DNA of 64,000 bases from NCBI GenBank assembly GCA_958510875.1, contig OY294070.1:10788001-10852000 (forward strand), written 5' to 3'. Below are positions 23,399 to 35,400 of the stretch, in pieces. The notes below the pieces were generated by a model that worked only from the letters and a program-made list of their open reading frames with translations, had not been told where the DNA came from and did no database searches. Made by a program: the position numbers and the translations under genes. How positions within the stretch are numbered: the first letter of the stretch is position 1; every line of letters begins with the position of its first letter. Origin of the DNA: Endomychus coccineus. Taxonomy: Eukaryota > Arthropoda > Insecta > Coleoptera > Endomychidae.

Positions 23399-24013
23399 CA
23401 CGGTCGTATATACAGGTCTGGGAACTCTATGTTTGACTTGAGTCTCTTACATGTCGCCAAACTCGTAGTCCCTCGCTCAGCCACCAGCTGGCGCATGGAT
23501 CGAAGTATGGCAACAATCACATTATTAAGTAAAATAATTTTTCTCGTAACGCAATATTTACTGTTCTGATTTGAGAGAGGAATAGAACTGTTACTCTTGT
23601 CAAAATGTATTACTCACCTTAAAAATAACTTCCCCTTTTTCGTTATACATGCTCGCACACATAAAAGACCTAGTTAAAACGATTTCTTTCCGGAATCGCA
23701 AGCATCCACTTTTTTCGCATTTCCGTATCTTTCGGCACTTTAAAAACAGAAGTTTTTTGCTTTACACTTTTGTTCCCCGTTTTGCATTTCGGCACAATGC
23801 ACGGTTTGGTAATTTTTTTCTAAAAACGCAGGTATTCCTTGTGTTTACAAGTCAACAATGACAGTTGCCAGAGAACACGGTCGCATACGTGCCGGAGAAC
23901 ATCCCTAGACTAATGCGCCACCCTTTTGGTACTACGCAACAGATGACGCTTAGCGGACTCACTTCTCACATAGGAAATAGCCTCGAGTTCCCAGACCTGT
24001 ATATATGACCGTG
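23399..24013. mobile_element. hAT-type MITE with perfect 8-bp target duplication
   Basis: The 615-bp element begins CACGGTCGTATATACAGGTC and ends with the reverse complement (one mismatch over about 28 bp). It is flanked by identical ATTTGTAT at 23391-23398 and 24014-24021. An 8-bp duplication of the form nTnnnnAn is the known hAT preference, and ATTTGTAT fits. No transposase, so non-autonomous. The clean duplication suggests a fairly recent insertion. Confidence 0.85.
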
Positions 24014-24021
24014 ATTTGTAT

Positions 24022-25003
24022 GATGAACTATAATGAATATCTATTTATAAATAATGTCGTAATGAAACTATCTCCCCTTTCTATTAATCATATATGACGG
24101 AATGTAAGAAAATACAATTATATAGAAAAACTCTAATCAGAAATTTCCTCTAATTGGAATAAGCCTTGCGACTAATTGAGTTTTATATGCTAATTAATGT
24201 AATTTTATATTTTTGTCGAATTTCTTGCTTTTCTCGGGGAAATACCTACTTTTGTATTTTAGGAGTTCACTCATCTACGAAGGCGACACTTAGAAATACA
24301 TGGTAGTGCCTTGACACATTTAGTGAAAAGGCAAATAATGAATTCTTTAAATGTAGTTTACAATGATATAGATAGAGAAGTAGTTCAATTAAACCAAAAA
24401 AAATATGACCGACTATTTTAAGGCGAAAATCTGAATGCAAAATTTTTTAAATTAGCCCAATATACTCACATATGTATGTAAGGGATTAAATAAGTTTTGT
24501 ATTACGCGCAGAGTGTTTTTTGAATAATAAAATTGAAGACTTACTTTTCTCAAATTTTCTTAATTGAAATTTTATTTTCTAGCCCTTGGAGATTTGATTC
24601 GTAGAAGTTTCACAGTATACAAAAATAAATGCATTCTATTTTTTAATCATGAGATGAATCATAACTGTTTTAATATGTGTCTGAACGATAATCTGGATCT
24701 GGATATCAGAATAACTGAGGTCCTACTAAATTAACAAAATCCCGAACAAATAATTCGAATTTGTGGTAAATTGAGCAAAAATAAATATTCTAACTAACAT
24801 ATATGGTGGAATGTAAAGAAAATCAAATATAGAAATTAAATTTCCATAATAAAGTATGTATACGTAGCGTTTTGCGTTTAAATTAGGATTATTATTAAAT
24901 TGAGCCATAAATATTAATATCTTCAAATATCGAAATCAAATGAAATGAATACCGATTGTATTAATTCGTAATTTCTTAAATATAGGTAATTAAAAATACA
25001 ATA
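24022..25003. other. AT-rich intergenic stretch
   Basis: No gene, no clear repeat. Confidence 0.4.
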
Positions 25004-25005
25004 TA

Positions 25006-25838
25006 CAGGATGTATTTGAAAAATTGTTATTTTGTTCAAAAGTCAAAAATGCGATGTTCAACAATTGTTTTTCCGATTTAACCATTCTAACTAGTATGCT
25101 AAATTGAAAGACGTCGTAGATACCAAAAAAAAGTTACAAATCGTGGGCACTTAATCTGGATCACCTTGAATAATACTTTTCCGCGCTAATTTCATTGATT
25201 AGAAAAAGCGAACCTTATGAAAATATCCAATATATAGATCAAAATAAATATCTTTTATGGCAAAATCGAATACCTACAAAAATCAGTAAAATAACCATGG
25301 AGGAATATTTAAAAATTGAATAAATATTGATTCCGACGCATTCTCTAATTTTAATTTTATCGTTAGCTATGATTCTGCCAGCTAGTCTATCAGAATCATG
25401 GCTAACTTTTTCCTATGGCAGCGATAAAATTCCTGATTCGGCAATAATTAAAGATAAATATTCTCCAATATGTTGCCGTATGAAAAGTGTTGTCTGCCAG
25501 TCTGCTGTATTTGGTCCGTCGGCATAGATTTGACAACATATTGTAAGAATATTTTCTATTGCCGACTCGTGAGAAGTTTATAGCTCGCGATGCTTCTATA
25601 TTTAAACACTAGAAATCACACATTCTAAACTAATTTTGAAACAATTTTCGATACGCTATTTTTTTTGGTTTTATCCCATCCAGACACTCCTAACATTAAA
25701 ATTTCAAGTACGTCTTCATTGATAAGCTATAAAAGAGTTTACACTTCCTTGTTTTTTTCAAAGGATAATATAATTTCAAACAATAGTTGAAACCGTATTT
25801 TGGTTTGCTCTTTGTCGATTATTATGCGGAACATCCTG
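25006..25838. mobile_element. Possible TA-flanked short-TIR element
   Basis: The left end is CAGGATGT preceded by TA; the right end is ACATCCTG followed by TA. The inverted match is only 8-9 bp, so this is tentative. Inside, a smaller inverted repeat (TTATCGTTAGCTATGATTCTG with its partner) lies at about 25357-25430. No transposase was found. Confidence 0.4.
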
Positions 25839-25845
25839 TATAGTT

Positions 25846-26630
25846 ATATATTTGTATTTTATTCTCATTCAATGTGTATGTGTATATATGAATATACACC
25901 AAGTAAGTTTAAAAATGGCCAATTAACGACAATTTTGTGCGGTAAATAGCTTCCGAAATATTGGGATTCCTTTATAACTGAAATGTTAAAATAAAATGTT
26001 GATAACAACTAAATAGAAGCAAGCAAATTACAAATGGTAACTTAAGCGTTTCAAGCTATAACGGTAAAATTGTTCAACCTTAAATTGATGGCACATCACC
26101 AGAAAAAACTTTCAATACCTGTTCCAAAATATATCGAAAATTAATCAAATTCTCAAAACTTTTGAATAACTCAGTCCAAATTAGCGTAATTCCATAATTT
26201 TCGCAAGAGATGCGCACTAGATGCCGAATAAATTTCACGTCAAATATTTATTTCGAAGAAACCCAGTTTGCTATAATTTACACATCGATTCGAAAAAACC
26301 TAAAGCTTTCAAAGCTTCCCGACCAGATAAAACAAGAAAATATGAGTTTACGATTGGAGCAAATGCCCAAATAATCCATTCTGTAGCCGCCGTTCTTTAC
26401 GCTCTAGGTCTAAGTTCTTTCTACCTCGTGAAAAAAATATGAGCTGTCTCCTATTATTACTATCATGCACTTAATTTTCGTTGAAAAAATATCGTATTAG
26501 CAAATAAATTATTGGTATTATGCGGAATTAAATGATTAATTCATAAGGGCGAAGCGGCAAAATAAATTTAGGAAATTACAAATGCCTATATGTGGAAAAG
26601 TTGTCTTTACATCTATTTAATTACTATGTA
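25846..26630. other. Intergenic; one unassigned small frame
   Basis: A 73-codon plus-strand frame at 26221-26442 begins with ATG, is basic, and ends with a hydrophobic stretch (HSVAAVLYALGLSSFYLV). There are no homologous cues or splice context to support it as a gene. The rest is AT-rich. Confidence 0.3.
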
Positions 26631-26639
26631 AAATTTCAG

Positions 26640-26835
26640 ATCCCCAGGTTCCTTTCAGCCATGGTCAACAAGGATGACAGATTTGAATCCCGTTTTTCAT
26701 TTGTGGAAACATTTGAAGTCAGTGGAAAACTATCAAGATTTAGACCAATTATCTTAGAGAACGCAAAAAAATCCATGCAAAGGAGATTAGATGCCTGCAT
26801 CTTGTCTCATCATTTTCAAAAATTTATTCAAAAGC
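26640..26835 (+). pseudogene. Possible scrap of a mariner-like transposase C terminus
   Basis: In two frames, TDLNPVFHLWKHLKS (compare SPDxxPxDFxLWGxLK) is followed by KKSMQRRLDACILSH, like the C-terminal end of DDxD transposases. It is very degenerate and could be chance. Confidence 0.3.
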
Positions 26836-26912
26836 AATTTCATTTTAGCTGCTTATTAAATTATTTAGATGTTACTTTAATAAAAAATAAATGTTTGATC
26901 AATTTAAAATAA

Positions 26913-27595
26913 ATGTTTGTATAGCCAAATCGAATAATGATTAATTAAACAGTTCCTCGTATCAAAATAATACAAGAGATCTTTGTTGTTTTAAATAAAG
27001 TGAGGATTCATTTAAATGTCATAATGTCAGTGGTGTAGCATAGGTTTCACAACAAATATGACAGGAAAATTCTGTATCGCCGCCACTGGTTAAATTTAAA
27101 AACGTGTTGGATTTTTGAGATGAAAATTTCATTCAGTGTTTAGGAGTTATTTAAAAATTATAAATTCAACAATTCAATACGCTTATGTCTGTAACGTTAA
27201 CATTGTTCATAAGAACTTTTCATCTTAACACAATTTCAGTAATCAGTTCAAGTTTGTCAAGTTTGTCACGATATCACAATATATGCAAAAAAACAATTTT
27301 TTGACACACTCAAGTGCTTAGTTTAGAGGAAAAACATGACTAGTTGGGGGATGGGGTGGCGCGAGTTCTGTTTTTTTAAATAAAAACAAGTTAAGCGCTG
27401 CATTTGTGTCAAAATTTCGTGATATTGAATATTTTACACATCTTAAATTTTGAATGAATAAACGAACCTGAAGATGACATTTTGTCGAGACGAAATTTCA
27501 TGGAACTGTTTAGGTCAACCCAAGACAAGTTTTCAGCATAAAGGGTGCTAAATATATCGTACAATAATAATGATTCTCGACCCAGGTATGAATTA
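26913..27595. other. Intergenic with a hammerhead-like scrap
   Basis: Mostly AT-rich. At 27468-27495 CTGAAGA ... GAAA encloses GACATTTTGTCGAGAC, which could pair imperfectly, as in the other hammerhead-like sites. No gene was seen. Confidence 0.35.
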
Positions 27596-27596
27596 T

Positions 27597-27745
27597 ATCA
27601 AAGTTCTTGGGAAATAGGTCACATTAACATTTGGGATTACTATTTTTTCGTCTTTAGGTACGTTTTGGTTTCACGACCATCATCAGAAGACGTTTGAAAA
27701 CTAATTCAGGTCAACTAAAGCGCGGGATTTATACTAATTGTACCA
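27597..27745 (-). repeat. Left copy of inverted flank carrying a hammerhead-like core (PLE-associated)
   Basis: This segment (CGTCTTTAGGTACGTTTTGG ... CATCAGAAGACGTTTG ... AGGTCAACTAAAGCGCGGG) is an inverted partner of 32295-32435. On the minus strand it contains CTGATGATGG...CC(A)AAACG at 27661-27686. The inverted pair encloses a Penelope-like remnant at 30390-31020, so it may be the terminal (pLTR-like) part of that element. Confidence 0.5.
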
Positions 27746-27963
27746 AGCACTAAATGTATCTATCGCTTTAATTTCAATTAAAAATGTCTACGTCGCAACA
27801 AAACACGAATAATTGAAATTTTAAAACATTAATGTCTAACATTTATGAATATGTATTAGAAAACCACTAAACAGTGATGTTTCTATAGTTTGAGGCGTCA
27901 TATCTCAAAGACGAGTAAAAACACTCGACAACCAAAATCCCTTTGCGCCAAGTATAATGTAAT

Positions 27964-29281
27964 AGTCCAGGCAACAAACCGGAAAATGAAAAAAAAATAT
28001 TGTAAGCTAGAATTTCAAATTTTTTTTGCATTTTGTTCCCAATACCCGATAGATCATTCATGACTATCAAGACCGCGGAGGTTGAGCTTTCTATCCCCCC
28101 CCCCAAAAAAAACGGGGTTTCAACCCCCCAGAGGAGCATTCTTATAAAAACAATCCAAAATCATTGAATTAAGAGCCGAAAATGACCCCTAGTATGATTT
28201 TTGGGTCGCTGATCACGATTCCGCAGTTAGTTTTCTCGGAAAACTCCTTCCAGATGAGAAATTTGTAAAATTTATATATAATGTATAATTTATAATTTTG
28301 TTGCAAAAATGACCTCTAGTAGGTTTTTTGGGTCGCTGATCACGATTCCGCTGTTATTTTTCCTGAAAAGTCTCTCCAGATGGAAAATTCGGGAAATTTG
28401 AGATTTTCCTGAGACGATTATGAATAATAAAGTATAATTTAGTTGAAAAAATAACCTCTAGTACGTTTTTTATGTCGCTGATCACGATTCCGCTGTTATT
28501 TTTCCCAAAAAAGTCTCTCCAGATGGAAAATTCGGGAAATTTGAGATTTTCCTGAGACGATTATGAATAATAAAGTATAATTTAGTTGAAAAAAAACCTC
28601 TAGTAGATTTTTTCATGTCGCTGATCACGATTCCGCTGTTATTTTTGCCAAAAAAGTCTCTCCAGATGGAAAATTCATGAAATTTGAGATTTTCCTGAGA
28701 CGATTATGAATAATAAAGTATAATTTAGTTGACAAAAAACCTCTAGTAGATTTTTTATGTCGCTGATCACGATTCCGCTGTTATTTTTCCCAAAAAAGTC
28801 TCTCCAGATGGAACATTCGGGAAATTTGAGATTTTCCTGAGACGATTATGAATAATAAAGTATAATTTAGTTGAAAAAAAAACCTCTAGTAGATTTTTTA
28901 TGTCGCTGATCACGATTCCGCTGTTATTTTTGCCAAAAAAGTCTCTCCACATGGAAAATACGGGAAATTTGAGATTTTCCTGAGACGGTTATGAATGATA
29001 AAGTATAATTTAATTGAAAAAATTACCTCTAGTCGTTTTTGCGATCGGCGACCCCAAAAACATACTTGGTGTCATTTTCGGCTTTCAATTCATTCATTTT
29101 GGATTATTTTCATAAAAATGCTCCTCTGAGGGGTTGAAACCCCGTTTGGGGGGGGGTGAGGGGTAGAAAGGTCGACCCCCGCGGTCTTGATAGTCATGAA
29201 TGATCTATGGGGTATTAGGAACAAAATGCAAAAAAAAAATCTTTTTTATTATGGCCTTTTTCCCGGCTTATTGCCTGGACT
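27964..29281. mobile_element. TIR element with internal GGTCGCTGATCACGA array (copy 2)
   Basis: The ends are AGTCCAGGCAA and TTGCCTGGACT, exact over 11 bp. The subterminal arms (GATAGATCATTCATGACTAT, GACCGCGG, GAGGAGCATT) are inverted copies. Boxes: exact at 28204-28218 and 28331-28345; with G2 changed (ATGTCGCTGATCACGA) at about 28473, 28616, 28757 and 28902, at a period of about 142 bp; and an inverted variant near 29040. Each unit carries TCTCCAGATGGAAAATTC and GAGATTTTCCTGAGACGATT. It is related to 2095-3052 but has an expanded array. No coding capacity. Confidence 0.8.
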
Positions 29282-29579
29282 TAAAACAGATGTTTAAAAT
29301 TTATGACTACAATAGAAAAAGTCGTTGCTGTACTAATATGACTGATTCAGCTTTCTATAGACAATTGTAATACAACTGGAAATATTTTAAGGACATGTCT
29401 TGGAAGCCAAAATGAGGACAATACATATGTTCAAGTTCGATTTTCATTTGTTTCAGAGATAATTAGGTTTTTCTTTTTAAAAAGTTAATCATAATGATAA
29501 CGTTGTCCTAAACGACAATTTGAAACACAATATTAAGTAGGCAAGTGTCGTAAAAACTGAGTTTTATGGGATTGTAAAA

Positions 29580-30076
29580 ATGCCTCACATATTCAGTCAT
29601 AAAGAATGTGAGGATATCATGTTTGTTTATGGTTTCTGTGATAGTAGTACTGGGCCTTACCGAGGAATGTTATGTACATTTTTTTGGAAGTTCATTTAGA
29701 GGAAATATTGGACGAAGTACCTTTTAATATTCGACCACGTATTATCTGCCAACATGATGGAGCGCATTATTCAAATAATGTAAGAAATTTTCCGAATATC
29801 CATTTCGGGGGTCGTTAGTTTGGCAGAGGCGGGCACCCTTGGCCACCGAGATCACCGGATTTCAATCCCCTAGATTTTTTCCTTTGGGGATGCACGAAGT
29901 CGTTGGTTTATGCTACGAGAATGGACACAAGGGATGCTTTACTAGATCCCATTCTTAATGCTACGTCGCTCATTACAACGAATCATCGTTCACTAGAACT
30001 CGTTACTACTTCAATTTATAAACCCGCAAATAAGTCTATGAAAGTGGGCGGAGAATATTTCGAAAATTTGTTGTGA
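29580..30076 (+). pseudogene. Mariner-like (DD41D-type) transposase remnant
   Basis: It starts MPHIFSHKECEDIMFVYGFC, the kind of N-terminal helix-turn-helix seen in these insect transposases. It then jumps by an internal deletion and frame change to the catalytic C-terminal part: ICQHDGAHYSNNV, WPPRSPDFNPLDFFLWG, ending ENLL*. One in-frame stop falls in the glycine-rich loop. The motif order and the SPDxxPLDFxLWG box match the intact transposase at 48141-49202. The first catalytic Asp region is missing, so it is inactive. Confidence 0.75.
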
Positions 30077-30389
30077 ATTAACGCTATTTGCTTATTTTTT
30101 GTTTTGTTGGTTTTGTAATAAATTTTTCTTCAGTTTTTAAATTGCAATTAATCAAAGTATCTCTGAGACAAGTGAAAATCGGACATATGAGCTTATTTTG
30201 CTTCTTTTATGGGTACACGATTTTAAACAAAGAAGTACTTAGAAATTTGCAAGTGTTTGATTGATTGAATTTGTATAAATTTGACTCAATAATTGTACAT
30301 CGGTTCTACTATTTACCGAATTAGCATTACGTTTTATGTGAATCATCTTTTATAATAATTGGTTTATTCTGCTAATATACCTGCATTAA

Positions 30390-31020
30390 TAGTTTATGAT
30401 CAAAACAATTTTTAGCAAAGACAGTGGCATTTTTTAAGTTTTTGTTTTTAGTGCTATACTTTTGGCCATACATTCTATTTCGTAAATATTGTTCAGAGAT
30501 TCCTGTGTAAGTCCCATCACAATTTAATTTATATACCTTGTGGGTTTGTTTGTCTTCAAGTATTGAAGGTTTTAGATTTGAAAAATATGTACAACACTGT
30601 TAGTAGGTTTATGCGCAACATTTATGTCATACTTATTTGAACATTTCTTAATTTTCTCTGAGGTATCCGGAGATCTGAGAAAATTAACAAATGTTCAAAA
30701 AAGTGTGAAAAATCTTGCTCATAAACCTACTAGCAGTGTTGGTAAATGTTTTTCAAATTTAAAACCGTTAATACCTTCAGGCAAACAAATGGATGGGACT
30801 TATACAGGAATAATATTTGCAAAAAATAATGCATGGCCGTAAGTATAGCACTAAAACCTTCACTGCCTTTGCTAAACATTATTTTGATTATAACCATTAT
30901 TTCGGTTATAAAAATGTTGATATTTTAGGTGAAGAAACCAATAAAAGATCTATCCTGGAGCTGATTCACAATAAGTCGGTAACTAGTAGAACCGATGTAC
31001 GATCATTGAGTCAAAATATG
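30390..31020. pseudogene. Inverted pair of Penelope-like element GIY-YIG endonuclease remnants
   Basis: Two head-to-head copies diverge from a hairpin centre near 30670. On the minus strand (about 30560-30390) one frame reads YKLNCDGTYTGISEQYLRNR, then KYSTK and TVFAKNCFDHKL. On the plus strand (about 30690-31020) PTSSVGKCFSNLKPLIPSGK and DGTYTGI are followed, after a frameshift near 30835, by FAKHYFDYNHYFGY and NVDILGEETNKRSILELIHN. The linker plus GIY-YIG order (here TY-TG) is typical of the C-terminal part of Penelope-like retroelements. No RT domain survives. Confidence 0.75.
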
Positions 31021-31415
31021 CATGGTAAGATGTACTTTTTTCCTAGAATGTTAAATATAATGCCTGCATTCGATTTTTTGAAACAAATATGTTTAGAACT
31101 CCATTTTACATGAGATCAAACTCCAGAAACATATAAATTTTCCAAAATCGCGAAAAACATCTCGTAATATTCATGTATAATATACTTTTCTTTGGGAATT
31201 TTTTTTTAAGAGCATCAAATCGCCAGACATTTCGTATGTTTCAAAAAATACATGAATATTACGAGATGTTTTCTCGATTTTGGAAAATTTGTATGTTTTT
31301 GGAGTTTGCTCTCATGTAAAATGGCATTCTAAACATTTTTTCCAAAAAATCGAGTGCAGGCATTATATTCAACATTTTAGAAAAAAGTACATCTTACCAT
31401 GCATATTTTGACGGT
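31013..31415. repeat. Palindrome with ~195-bp arms, centre near 31215
   Basis: The left arm (ATGCATGGTAAGATGTACTT ... CTCCAGAAACATA ... ACATCTCGTAATATTCATGT) is repeated as its reverse complement up to about 31415. It overlaps the 3' end of the plus-strand Penelope-like remnant, so it may be part of that element's inverted duplication. Confidence 0.7.
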
Positions 31416-31567
31416 TGTTTCGTTTTCCGGAAAATTCTTGGGAAATTTTATACTGCCATAGCTACATATTGTTGAAATCGCCATTCTAAACACTTTTTCA
31501 TTATTTTGATTTTCTCCAAAAACGCAAAGGTAACGATATATTGCGAAAAAAACAATTCTTATATATA

Positions 31568-32200
31568 CAGGATGTTTCAGTTTTTTCGTTCATAACTTCG
31601 ATAGAACTTCTACAAATAATAGGGGTCTTTCATATAAAATTTTTCTCTAAATCACTTCGTTTACGAGATACAGGGTGTTGGAATTGAAAAAAAAATTAGT
31701 TTTTTGCGAATATCTCCAGAACCGTTCATCGTATAGAAAACAGCTTTTGTAAGCAATCTCTACTCATAGTAAGCTATGTTTCGTGTGATAAAAATAATTT
31801 TTTTTTCTCATAATTGGTGAAGATTATGAAAGGGTAGTGGTTCTTTTTCTCCCCAACTTCTACGCCACTGGAAAAAGTACGATATTGAGATGCCCATTTG
31901 AACCGACAATGTTTTTCGACATAAAAGTAGATTTTTCTCGAAAACAGTCAAGTTTGGAGCTTATGACGAAGAGTACCTTTTTTGTGTAGAAAACATTGGC
32001 GGTTCAAACGGGCGTCTCAAAACCGTACTTTTTCCAGTGGCATAGAAGTTGGGAAGGAAAACAACCACTACTCCTTCGAAATCTTCACCAATTATGAATT
32101 AAAAAAAAAATGTATAGCACAAAACATAGCTTACTATGAGTAGAGATCATTTTCAAAAGTTGTTTTCTGTACAATGAACGGTTCCGGAGTTATATCGTTT
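31568..32200. repeat. Foldback family copy (as at 3065-3818)
   Basis: It starts near ATATACAGGATGTTTCAG and then carries GTTTACGAGATACAGGGTGT, CAGAACCGTTCATCG, CTCATAGTAAGCTATGTTTC and later, inverted, the same elements (CATAGCTTACTATGAGTAGA, ACAATGAACGGTTCCGGAG). It is the same family as 3065-3818. Noncoding. Confidence 0.65.
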
Positions 32201-32294
32201 GCCGAAGTTATGTCCCATACTATATTTTTATTTATAAATGCAAAATGTTTCCTCGATTTCCGGAAATTGGCCTGTTTTTATCAAACTTTTGTGA

Positions 32295-32435
32295 ACTATT
32301 TGTAGAAGAAATTCCGAGCTTTAGTCGATTTGAATTAGTACTCAAACGCCTTCTGCTGATGGTCGCGATACCGAAACGTACGTAAAGACGAAAATACAGT
32401 AGACATAAGTATTAATGTGACCGATAATTTTTTTT
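32295..32435 (+). repeat. Right copy of inverted flank carrying a hammerhead-like core
   Basis: Inverted partner of 27597-27745. It reads CTGCTGATGGTCGCGATACC then GAAACG (32353-32378), followed by TACGTAAAGACG. Its end is 60 bp from the stop of the ZAD zinc-finger gene. Confidence 0.5.
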
Positions 32436-32492
32436 TTGTAAAGTTCCGCTCCACCCTAGTATTTATGACTAGCCTAGCTACAAACAACGTAT

Positions 32493-35400
32493 CTAAAGAA
32501 TACTACCAACGGCTGATTCGATCTCGTGTTCGTTGAGACTTTGCATCTGCAATTCGGGATACTCGAAATCCATTTCATTCTTAATCTCGTGGATTCCTTC
32601 GAAACATATCGACTTTACGGCCGAATCCAACTCTTCCATTTTGTACGTGAAAATATCCTCTTCGACGATCATCGTGCCGTTACTATCGGGATTCGGATCA
32701 GAGATCGTACGCATCGTCGAGTTCTCGTCTTCGTTCGTCGAATTGCTAATTCTCGAATCCCTTCCCGAACTAGCATTGTCGCTTTTCACGCTCGACTCGC
32801 TCGTATCGTCGCTTTCCGACGAAACGTAAACGTTCGTTGGCGCGTCTTCCCCGACTTTCACCGAATTCCCCGAACCCGATTCTTCGTTTTCCGTTTCTTC
32901 GATCACCTCGTCGTCGTCGTCGGACGACGTGCCGATCTCGAGTTTCACCTCGTTGTTCGATGGCGTTTCGTTGTCGGAATCCTCGTCCGAATCGGACGAA
33001 CACTCGACCTGTTCGATCAAACTCTCGTAATTGATATCGGACGCGTCTTCGTACATTTCGATCTTAGGAGGCGGCGTCTTGTCGTAACCGTTCGTTTTGA
33101 TCGTTCGGTCTTTCTTAGCGACAGCGCGCGATTTCGTTTCTTGCGCCACCTCCAACAGGTTCCAATCGAAGTTCTCGTGAATGGCCATGTGCAATTTCAA
33201 TTTGGAACTGGCGTTGTGGTAGCGGCCGCATATCCTGCAGATGAAGTTCGAGCCGAAACCTTGACCGTGCAAGAGAGTGGGATGATTCTCGCGCAGATGG
33301 CGCTGCAACATACTGTAATCCAGGTTGGTTTTCAGACAGATTCCGCACACGGTGGCCGCTACGCTCTTGTGGCAACGGATGTAGTGTTGCCACAGATGTT
33401 TCTTAGCCGGCCACGTTTTCAGGCAAATTTCGCACAAAGAGGGCGAGTCGCTGTTCACGTAAACGGTACGTTTCGAGCTAGTGTACTGAGGATTCGGGGA
33501 ACCGTCGTTGTCCTCGTATTTTCTTGGAATCGTCGCGTCGTTGGATACTTTCTCCATGGTTTGTGGAACTGGGACGTGTTGGTGCGGAAACTCGTTCGCT
33601 ACTTTAATCGTTTGGATCACGTCGTTTTTTTTGGTGACAAAGTGATTATTCGATTCGTCTTCGTTGACCTTTTTTCCGAGCAGACGCTTCTCCAACAGCG
33701 ATATTTTGACGTTGCGAGCGAAAATATCGTCGAATTGCATCGCTTTGCGTTCCGGTGGAGGCTGTGGCGGCGGCGTGTCGTCGCTTCGCGCGTCATCGCT
33801 TTCCTCGTCGCCTTCCGATTCGGTGACGACGTCGCGTTTTATCGCCGGCGGCAGGGGCGTTTGCGCGATCTCCGACGTTTTGATTTTGTTGGCGCGATTC
33901 GCGTGGCAGTTTTCGTAATGATCTTGCAGATCTTGCTCGGTATCGAACACGTCCAAACACGTTTTGCACGCTTTGAAGATGCGTCCGTGCGATTTGTTCA
34001 GATGATCGAACGTTTTCCACTTGCTGCCGTAGTTTTTACCGCACACCGGACACGACGTGAGCGGCGTCAGTTCGTCGCCGTGGACGAGACGTACGTGGTT
34101 GCGCAGCATGTGTTGATTCTCGAACAGCTTCAGACAGATGCCGCAGCTCAGACTCAGAATTTTCCGGTGCAAACTCAAGATGTGCATCTTGAGTTTGATC
34201 TTCGACGGCAGGGGATCGGCGCAAAACTGGCAAACGTACGAATTGCAATGGTCTTCGAGGTGTTCGGTGAGATTGCTTTGACTGCGCAAGATGTTGCCGC
34301 ATAATCTGCACACCAACTGACAGCCGGGATGCGTGAATCGAATGTGCGCCACGATTTCGCACTTGCTCTGCGCCTTCTGCCCGCAAATCTCGCACGCGTA
34401 CTCCGAATGGTAATTGACCAGATGCTTGGCCAAACTCTGGCGATCTTTGAAGATCCTCGCGCACGATTTGCATCGCGTCAACAGGTCTTTCTGTAGACGC
34501 GGTCGGCAGTTTTTCTTGTGTTTCTTCAACATCAACTTCTTGACGAACCCCTTGCCACACTTGGGACACTTGAAATCGCCCTCGTTCGGCGGAGGCGTGT
34601 AATTGGTGATGATGTTCGTGTACAGATCGCTGGACGTGTCGATCTCTTTCGGCGCTCCGATCAGTTCCGACTTGACGTTGACGTAATTGTTGATTTCGCC
34701 CTCCGATTCGTCCGGATCCGAGGCCTGGTGATTCGTGCTGTTCTCCTCGAAATCGCTACCGAGACTCTTTTTTTCGCGTTTCAACAGTTCCTGACGCATG
34801 AAACTCTGTTTGACCGATTGGAAATCGAACGCTTGGAATTTTTGCGACATGAAATCGTCCGCGAAACCGTCGATCGACGGGACTGATGCGATCGGTTCCG
34901 TTTTGATTTTCCCCCCTTTGGTGATGTGGATCTTGTTGAAGTGTTGCGACAGGTGATATTTGGAAGCGCTCGTTTTGTAGCAGATTTGACAGGTAACGCT
35001 CGGATGGCCTTTGTGCAGACGGTTCACGTGTTTCCAAAGATGCGAATTGCGACCGTAGAACTTGTTGCATAGGTCGCAGTGGAAGATGGAATGTTGATTG
35101 CGGCGATGCGTGCTGAAATCTTTGAACGATTCGAAATTGGTAAGGTTGCATTCACTGCACGATAAGCCTTTCAGAATCGGAGGAGAACCAACTGAAACAA
35201 CAATTAGAACAAATGAAAGCATGGGGCTAACACAAATAAATGAAATGAAAGATAGTAGGGAGAATATAAACAATACGGGTGAATTTATTTTTTTGAAGTC
35301 TATATGCACATTGAAAGAATATGGATGATTCAAAATCCTGAAATAAATAATGAATGCAAAATATTACTAAAAATTATATTTGTTTTGCTAATATCTTGTG

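Noticed and set aside
32526..34304. 592-codon plus-strand open frame opposite the zinc-finger exon
   Set aside because: It is the antisense shadow of the large exon; its Arg/Val/Phe-rich product has no domain, while the minus strand gives regular C2H2 fingers with consistent splicing.
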